A stretch of 10,566 nt of DNA from an uncultured Geobacter sp. (GTDB lineage: Bacteria > Desulfobacterota > Desulfuromonadia > Geobacterales > Geobacteraceae), in assembly GCA_937886325.1 (NCBI GenBank), contig CALABV010000216.1, forward strand, positions 1-10,566, read 5' to 3'. The notes beneath the pieces were generated by a model, which saw only the letters and a program-made list of their open reading frames with translations, was not told the DNA's origin and searched no databases. A program made the position numbers and the translations under genes. Numbering within the stretch: position 1 is the stretch's first letter; each line of letters begins with the position of its first letter. Positions 6,416-10,566 of the stretch are shown here, in pieces.

Positions 6416-7072
6416 ATGAGCCCAAAGACGCTGAAAATAGACAAGTTGCCCACCATCAGGCGCCTGCCCGCCTACCTTCAGATCCTGCGTGCGCTCTCGG
6501 TGAAGGGAGAGGAGTTCGTCTCATCCGCGTATCTTGCGGATCAGATGCAAATCGAAGCGATACTTGTACGTAAAGACCTGGAATTGACCGGCATCAGCGG
6601 CACTCCCCGAGTGGGGTTCCGAGTACAGGATCTCATAGCGGCCATTGAGAAATTCCTCGGCTGGGGGCGGGTCCTGGATACCTGTCTGGTCGGGGCCGGA
6701 CAACTGGGCGCCGCGCTTCTCGGCCACCGTGAGCTGAACCAGTTCGGCATCAGGATCGTTGCCGCGTTCGACACCGACCCGGTGAAAATCGGTTCCTCCC
6801 TTCACGGTGTTACGGTTTTTCCCTTGTCCCGGCTCAGCGAGTTGCTGAAAAGGCTTACCATTCTCCTCGCAATAGTGTGCGTGCCCCCGGACGTCGCGCA
6901 AATGGTCGTCGATCAGCTCGTTGAGGGCGGCATCCAGGCCGTCTGGATTTTTACCTCAGCGAATATCACCGTTCCGGAACACGTTATCTTCCAGAGAGAA
7001 GATCTCCTGTCGGGTCTTGCCGTTCTTTCCGCGCGACTGACACGGATCGGCCCGAACGGATCTTCCACCTAG
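6416..7072 (+). CDS. rex: Redox-sensing transcriptional repressor, Rex family
   Basis: A 218-residue repressor of Rex length. Rex binds DNA when NADH/NAD+ is low and leaves it when NADH rises, so fermentative and hydrogenase genes are induced. The N-terminal winged-helix part shows PTIRRLPAYLQILRAL (12-27) and VRKDLELTGISGTPRVGFRV (51-70), matching the family's RLPxYLR... and VRKDLs.fG..G..GvGY.V. The Rossmann part has LVGAGQLGAALLGH (91-104) with GxGxxG, and the acidic FDTDPVKIG (118-126) that ends strand 2. The C-terminus ITVPEHVIFQREDLLSGLAVLSARL fits the closing helix. The sequence is a divergent family member (ISGTPRVGF in the wing, WIFTSA where WNF.P is usual). ATG 6416 gives the expected N-terminus, but I see no clear Shine-Dalgarno. 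It heads the operon with the three genes that follow. Confidence 0.88.
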   Translation: MSPKTLKIDKLPTIRRLPAYLQILRALSVKGEEFVSSAYLADQMQIEAILVRKDLELTGISGTPRVGFRVQDLIAAIEKFLGWGRVLDTCLVGAGQLGAALLGHRELNQFGIRIVAAFDTDPVKIGSSLHGVTVFPLSRLSELLKRLTILLAIVCVPPDVAQMVVDQLVEGGIQAVWIFTSANITVPEHVIFQREDLLSGLAVLSARLTRIGPNGSST

Positions 7073-7082
7073 GAGGCTTTCC

Positions 7083-7337
7083 ATGAAACCGAGGATAAAG
7101 ATATGCATGGGAAGCTCCTGCTTCCGCAGAGGCAACAGAAAGAATCTCGAGTATATCGAGAGATACCTTGAGGATAACGATTGTACCGCCGATGTGGAGC
7201 TGGTGGGGAGCAGGTGCGAGGAACAGTGCCGCAAGGGGCCGAACCTTCAGATTAACGGCCAGATGTTCCACGAGGTGAACCTGGACATTCTTGTTAACCT
7301 TCTGGAGCTCTACGTTGGAAAGAAACCGGGTGCATAG
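7083..7337 (+). CDS. Small thioredoxin-like [2Fe-2S] ferredoxin (NuoE C-terminal-like)
   Basis: An 84-residue protein resembling the C-terminal thioredoxin-fold [2Fe-2S] domain of NuoE/HndA-type subunits. The cluster cysteines fit: CMGSSC (C8, C13) and CEEQC (C45, C49), followed by KGPNLQING, the typical loop after the second pair. It has no signal peptide or membrane segment. It probably carries electrons to or from the sensory hydrogenase encoded immediately downstream; similar small proteins are common in [FeFe]-hydrogenase operons. A strong AGGAGG (7072-7077) precedes ATG 7083, and rex ends only 10 nt upstream. The next gene starts 1 nt after its stop, so these genes are almost certainly co-transcribed. 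The fold is well supported; the partner is inferred. Confidence 0.85.
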   Translation: MKPRIKICMGSSCFRRGNRKNLEYIERYLEDNDCTADVELVGSRCEEQCRKGPNLQINGQMFHEVNLDILVNLLELYVGKKPGA

Positions 7338-7338
7338 C

Positions 7339-9090
7339 ATGGATTCGAGAAAACCCGTCTACACGGAAAAGACAGAGTGTCAGGACTGTTTCAAGTGCGT
7401 CCGCAAATGTCCTGTCAAGGCAATCGAAATAGAGGAGGGGCGTGCTTCCATCGCCTCCGACCTGTGCATATTCTGCGGACACTGCGTCGATGTCTGTTCG
7501 ACCAAGGCGAAGAAGGTCCGTGACGATCTGTACCGGGCAAAGGAGCTGCTCCGTCAGAAACAGCGCGTCCTGGTTTCAATCTCCCCTTCCTATGTGGGTG
7601 AGTTCGCGGGCGTGGAGCCTTCGCACCTGATTTCCGCTTTGAAGAAGCTCGGATTCGCGGCGGTGAGTGAGACATCCCTCGGCGCCCAGCAGGTTTCGGC
7701 GCGCGTTGCGGAGCAGCTTCAGCAGAGTGATGCCAAACTGACCATCTCTTCGGCCTGCCCGGCGGCCGTCGATTTCGTGCAGAAATATCTCCCCGACCAG
7801 GCGGATTCCATCACGCCCATCCTTTCACCCCTCCTTTCCCACTGCAGGCTGCTCCGCAAGATTTACGGCGATGACATCGGCATCGTATTCATCGGCCCGT
7901 GCGCGGCGAAAAAGCGGGAGGCCGACCGCCATCCCGATCTTCTCGATGTTTCCCTGACCTTTCAGGATCTGCATCGCTGGTTTCATGAGGAAGGGATCGA
8001 CCCCCTGAGCATGCTGCCCGGCGGGGATGACACGTTCGTGCCCGAAGCAGCCAACGAAGGCGCCCTGTATCCGGTGGAAGGGGGCATGAACGAAACCATC
8101 AGGCTGTTCGGGGATTTTTCCGATGTCCGATTCATGACCCTGGCCGGTGTCTACTGCATCAACAGGGCCTTGACCGGCCTAAATATCGACGAGCTCAATA
8201 CGCGTGTCTTCGTTGAGATTCTCGCCTGTCAGGGCAGTTGCGTACATGGGCCCTGTACCAGCAAAAAGAGGCCGTATCTTCTTGACGAGCTCGAGGTTTA
8301 CAGCCGTGCAAATGTGCCGACGGGGCGCATCGAACGGAACGTCCTTGTGGAGATTGACGGTCTGCATCGGGAGGCGCCGCTGCCGGTACAGCATCATACC
8401 GAGGAGCAGATACGCAAGGCACTGCAACAGGTGGGCGCTCTTAATGAGGAAGATGAGCTGAACTGCGGAGGGTGCGGATACGACACCTGCCGAACGCTGG
8501 CCCGCGCGCTGCTGACGGGAAGGGCGGAGCCAACCATGTGCCTGTCCCATCTCCGCAAGCTGGCACAAAAAAAGGCGAATGCCCTGCTCCGCTGCATTCC
8601 CATGAGCGTTGTCATAGTCGGCGCCGACATGAAGGTCATCGAGTGCAATGAGAACTTCATCCAGATGTTCGACGAGGAATCGCTCTTTACCAACCAGGTG
8701 CACCCGGGTCTCGAAGGCGCCTGCCTGGAAAAGCTCGTGCCGTTCTCGGATCTGTTCCATGCCGTGCTGCTTACGGGGCAGGATATCCACCGGGATGCGC
8801 TGCACATCAATAACAAGATCTACAACGTCACCATCTTCACTATCGAAACAAACCAGGTTGTCGGCGGGGTTATCCTGGATGTTACCGGAACTGAGATGCA
8901 CCGCGAGCAGATCGCGCAACGGGCCAAACAGGTAATCCGCAAGAACCTGGAAACGGTTCAGGAGATCGCCTTCAGGCTTGGAGAGAACATGGCGGACACG
9001 GAAATCCTTCTCAGGTCCCTTGCCTACGGATTCACGACCAAGGATATCAACCTTCTTGAGCAGACGGAGGATGATGCGAATGCTTCCTAG
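7339..9090 (+). CDS. Putative sensory [FeFe]-hydrogenase (HydS-type, group C) with C-terminal PAS domain
   Basis: A 583-residue multidomain cytoplasmic protein. In order: a 2x[4Fe-4S] ferredoxin domain (C14, C17, C20, C24; C43, C46, C49, C53); an H-cluster domain (about 75-345); a [4Fe-4S] 'Fes' motif CGGCGYDTC...C (C376, C379, C384, C401); and a PAS domain (about 412-520). The four H-cluster ligands are kept: SSACP (C140), GPCAAKK (C188), and ACQGSC (C297, C301). The surrounding motifs are changed. The proton-relay cysteine of TSCCP is Ala139, the MPC methionine is Gly, the VMAC methionine is Leu, and GATGGVxEAA has become VEGGMNETI. These changes resemble HydS of Thermotoga maritima and point to H2 or redox sensing with low turnover. 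ATG 7339 is 1 nt after the preceding stop with a weak Shine-Dalgarno, so translation is probably coupled. It overlaps the phosphatase gene. Holo-protein would need HydEFG encoded upstream. Confidence 0.9.
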   Translation: MDSRKPVYTEKTECQDCFKCVRKCPVKAIEIEEGRASIASDLCIFCGHCVDVCSTKAKKVRDDLYRAKELLRQKQRVLVSISPSYVGEFAGVEPSHLISALKKLGFAAVSETSLGAQQVSARVAEQLQQSDAKLTISSACPAAVDFVQKYLPDQADSITPILSPLLSHCRLLRKIYGDDIGIVFIGPCAAKKREADRHPDLLDVSLTFQDLHRWFHEEGIDPLSMLPGGDDTFVPEAANEGALYPVEGGMNETIRLFGDFSDVRFMTLAGVYCINRALTGLNIDELNTRVFVEILACQGSCVHGPCTSKKRPYLLDELEVYSRANVPTGRIERNVLVEIDGLHREAPLPVQHHTEEQIRKALQQVGALNEEDELNCGGCGYDTCRTLARALLTGRAEPTMCLSHLRKLAQKKANALLRCIPMSVVIVGADMKVIECNENFIQMFDEESLFTNQVHPGLEGACLEKLVPFSDLFHAVLLTGQDIHRDALHINNKIYNVTIFTIETNQVVGGVILDVTGTEMHREQIAQRAKQVIRKNLETVQEIAFRLGENMADTEILLRSLAYGFTTKDINLLEQTEDDANAS

Positions 9091-10309
9091 GAGACGCCAT
9101 ATTCCCGAGGATCAGGAAGTCAAGGAAGACAACCTTCCCGATGACCTGTTCATAGAGATAGAGTCGTGCCAGCGGAACAAGCACGGCCAGGATATCTGCG
9201 GCGACTCCTTCATGACCCATAAGCTCCCCGAAGAGGACCGAGTGATATCGGTGCTTTCCGACGGTCTCGGTCACGGGCTGAAGGCGAACATCCTGTCGAC
9301 CATGACGGCGACCATGGCGCTTAAATTCACGGCCAGCGACGTGGATCTCATCTGTTCCGCGGAAACCATCATGAATGCCCTCCCGGTGTGCAGGGTACGC
9401 AACATCAGTTACGCCACCTACACCATTGTCGATATCCGGATGCAGACGGACATCAGTATCGTCGAGATGGATAATCCGCCCTTTCTCCTCATCCGGAACG
9501 GCGAAGCGATATCGGTACCCTTCAAGGAAGTGGAGTCCCCGTCCCTTGATGAAAGAAAGATGAAGACATACAGCCTGAAAGCACTCCCCGAGGACCGCCT
9601 GGTAATAATGTCGGACGGCATTTCCCAGTCGGGCATCGGCACGGAACAACTGAAGCTGGGCTGGCGTGTCGAAGGGTGCAAACGGTTCGTCCTTGACCAG
9701 GTGTGCCGTGATCCCCAAATCTCGGCCCGAACTCTTGCCGGCAGGATACTGGCTGAGGCGCTGGACAATGAAGTGGGCAACAAGGCGTATGACGACATGA
9801 CGGTCGCGGTGTTCTACTTCAGGCAGCCTCGACGGCTGCTGGTGCTTACCGGTCCCCCGTTTCACGAGAACCGTGACGCCCATTTCGCGAACATATTCGA
9901 TACCTTCAAGGGACGGAAGGTCATCTGCGGCGGGACCACGGCGAATATTGTTGCCAGGGAACTCAATCGCGAAGTGGTGGATCACCTGGAGACGACCGAC
10001 GGGGACATCCCTCCCATCGCCACCTTTGAAGGCGCCGACCTGGTTACCGAGGGGCTCCTGACCCTTGCCAAGGTGGCGCAGTTCCTTGAAAAAGGCGAGA
10101 CCACGACGCGGAGGAACGCCGCCAGCATGCTTCTCGAGCGCCTCCTGGAGAGCGACAGCATCATCTTCCTCGTCGGCACGAAGATCAACGAAGCACATCA
10201 GGACCCGACCCACCCCATGGACCTTGAAATACGGCGCAATCTCATCAAGAGAATTGCCAAGATCCTTGAACGGAAATACCTGAAAGATACTTTTGTTCGT
10301 TTCATCTGA
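9080..10309 (+). CDS. SpoIIE/PP2C-family serine/threonine phosphatase with extra C-terminal domain
   Basis: About 409 residues from ATG 9080; ATG 9071 and 9074 are also possible. GGAGG at 9066-9070 lies inside the upstream gene and is best spaced for 9080. The overlap with the sensory hydrogenase is 11 nt, so the two are translationally coupled. Residues 25-247 form a PP2C/SpoIIE-type domain with the metal-binding aspartates in ICGDSF (D42), LSDGLGHG (D61), IMSDGI (D179) and YDDMTV (D238, D239). It should remove phosphate from Ser/Thr of a target such as an anti-sigma-factor antagonist, as RsbU and SpoIIE do. Residues about 250-409 (LLVLTGPPFHENRDAHF, then CGGTTANIVARELNREV, ending LERKYLKDTFVRFI) form a domain I cannot assign. 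There is no transmembrane segment. Input probably comes from the HydS-PAS partner; this fits phosphatase-linked group C hydrogenase loci as I recall them. Confidence 0.87.
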   Translation: MLPRRRHIPEDQEVKEDNLPDDLFIEIESCQRNKHGQDICGDSFMTHKLPEEDRVISVLSDGLGHGLKANILSTMTATMALKFTASDVDLICSAETIMNALPVCRVRNISYATYTIVDIRMQTDISIVEMDNPPFLLIRNGEAISVPFKEVESPSLDERKMKTYSLKALPEDRLVIMSDGISQSGIGTEQLKLGWRVEGCKRFVLDQVCRDPQISARTLAGRILAEALDNEVGNKAYDDMTVAVFYFRQPRRLLVLTGPPFHENRDAHFANIFDTFKGRKVICGGTTANIVARELNREVVDHLETTDGDIPPIATFEGADLVTEGLLTLAKVAQFLEKGETTTRRNAASMLLERLLESDSIIFLVGTKINEAHQDPTHPMDLEIRRNLIKRIAKILERKYLKDTFVRFI

Positions 10310-10533
10310 TCCGGTAACGGGCTTTCCTCTGCAGTAACCGGATGGAGCGTAGGTATCGCGATTGCGGTACCTACCGTATGTCGATTAACGCTCTACTTTT
10401 TTTATCATAGCGATAGCAATAATGAAAAATACTTATTATTTGTTGATTTTTCATGAGTAACAAGGCTCGCGGCCGGGGAAGACCTGGAATTCGCAAGGAG
10501 CCTATTTTATAAACCACAGGAGAGGAGAGCATC
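10310..10533 (+). other. Intergenic region after the phosphatase gene
   Basis: 224 nt without a gene. The first part holds a hairpin (10349-10374). The middle (about 10395-10455) is strongly AT-rich with an inverted repeat, ATGAAAAAT (10422-10430) and ATTTTTCAT (10446-10454), which could be an operator or part of a promoter. TATTTTAT at about 10503 is a possible -10, with no clear -35. AGGAG at 10518-10522 is the likely ribosome-binding site for the gene at 10534. Confidence 0.4.
10349..10374 (+). terminator. Possible terminator hairpin after the phosphatase gene
   Basis: GTAGGTATCGC (10349-10359) pairs with GCGGTACCTAC (10364-10374), 11 bp including one G-U, around the loop GATT. The nearest T-run (ACTTTTTTTAT, about 10395-10405) is some 20 nt away, so this is not a textbook terminator. 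It is in the right place, 40 nt after the stop. Confidence 0.4.
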
Positions 10534-10566
10534 ATGGCAGTGTGCAAGTGCACGGGCGAGCATGTG
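10534..10566 (+). CDS. Start of an unidentified gene, cut by the window end
   Basis: ATG 10534 is preceded by a purine-rich AGGAGAGGAGAG (10518-10529), a good ribosome-binding site. Eleven codons are visible, reading MAVCKCTGEHV. The close pair of cysteines (C-x-C) at residues 4 and 6 may bind a metal or Fe-S cluster, but this is too little to name the protein. It could belong to the same redox locus. Confidence 0.5.
   Translation, partial: MAVCKCTGEHV

Noticed and set aside
8978..9079. Phosphatase gene starting upstream at 8978
   Set aside because: This would overlap the PAS-domain gene by over 110 nt, and the added residues are low-complexity and arginine-rich. GGAGG at 9066-9070 supports a start at 9074-9080.
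10440..10463. TTGTT...AACAA as a second Rex operator
   Set aside because: The half-sites are separated by 14 nt, giving a 24-nt span instead of 18, so it does not fit the Rex site.
1..10566. CRISPR array, tRNA or rRNA genes, transposase genes
   Set aside because: I saw no regularly spaced direct repeats, no cloverleaf-like or rRNA sequence, and no transposase motifs on either strand.

Overview
The window holds the 3' end of an [FeFe]-hydrogenase locus and a sensory module beside it. All genes lie on the + strand. The organism looks like a strictly anaerobic or fermentative, GC-rich bacterium, perhaps of the Desulfuromonadota/'Deltaproteobacteria' (Geobacter/Pelobacter-like). That placement rests on gene content and protein feel only and is weak. 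An anaerobic lifestyle is well supported by oxygen-sensitive [FeFe]-hydrogenase, three H-cluster maturases, a Rex redox sensor and many Fe-S proteins.

Layout. (1) 1-500: C-terminal part of a catalytic [FeFe]-hydrogenase large subunit, followed by two tandem hairpins with T-runs (564-606 and 610-646). (2) About 676-6130: the H-cluster assembly cluster hydE, hydG, an aspartate ammonia-lyase, hydF. It is preceded by a CRP/FNR-type palindrome (676-691) and interrupted by a 72-bp dispersed-type inverted repeat between hydG and the lyase (3407-3478). The lyase and hydF overlap by 4 nt. (3) 6131-6415: AT-rich intergenic region with a hairpin and a candidate Rex operator (6362-6379). (4) 6416-10309: a tight regulatory operon of a Rex-family repressor, a small thioredoxin-like [2Fe-2S] protein, a HydS-type (group C) sensory [FeFe]-hydrogenase with a PAS domain, and a SpoIIE/PP2C-family phosphatase with an unassigned C-terminal domain. 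(5) 10310-10566: intergenic region with hairpins, then the first 11 codons of an unidentified gene.

How the genes may work together. HydG makes an Fe(CO)2CN synthon from tyrosine. HydE processes it. HydF is the scaffold GTPase that delivers the 2Fe subcluster to apo-hydrogenase. The aspartase could release ammonia close to the site where the azadithiolate bridge is built (inference). Rex would read NADH/NAD+. The HydS-like protein keeps the cluster-ligating cysteines but has lost the proton-relay cysteine, which suits H2 sensing rather than turnover. Its PAS domain and translationally coupled phosphatase would turn the H2 signal into protein dephosphorylation. The most interesting part is this Rex / [2Fe-2S] / HydS-PAS / phosphatase cassette, whose output target cannot be seen here.
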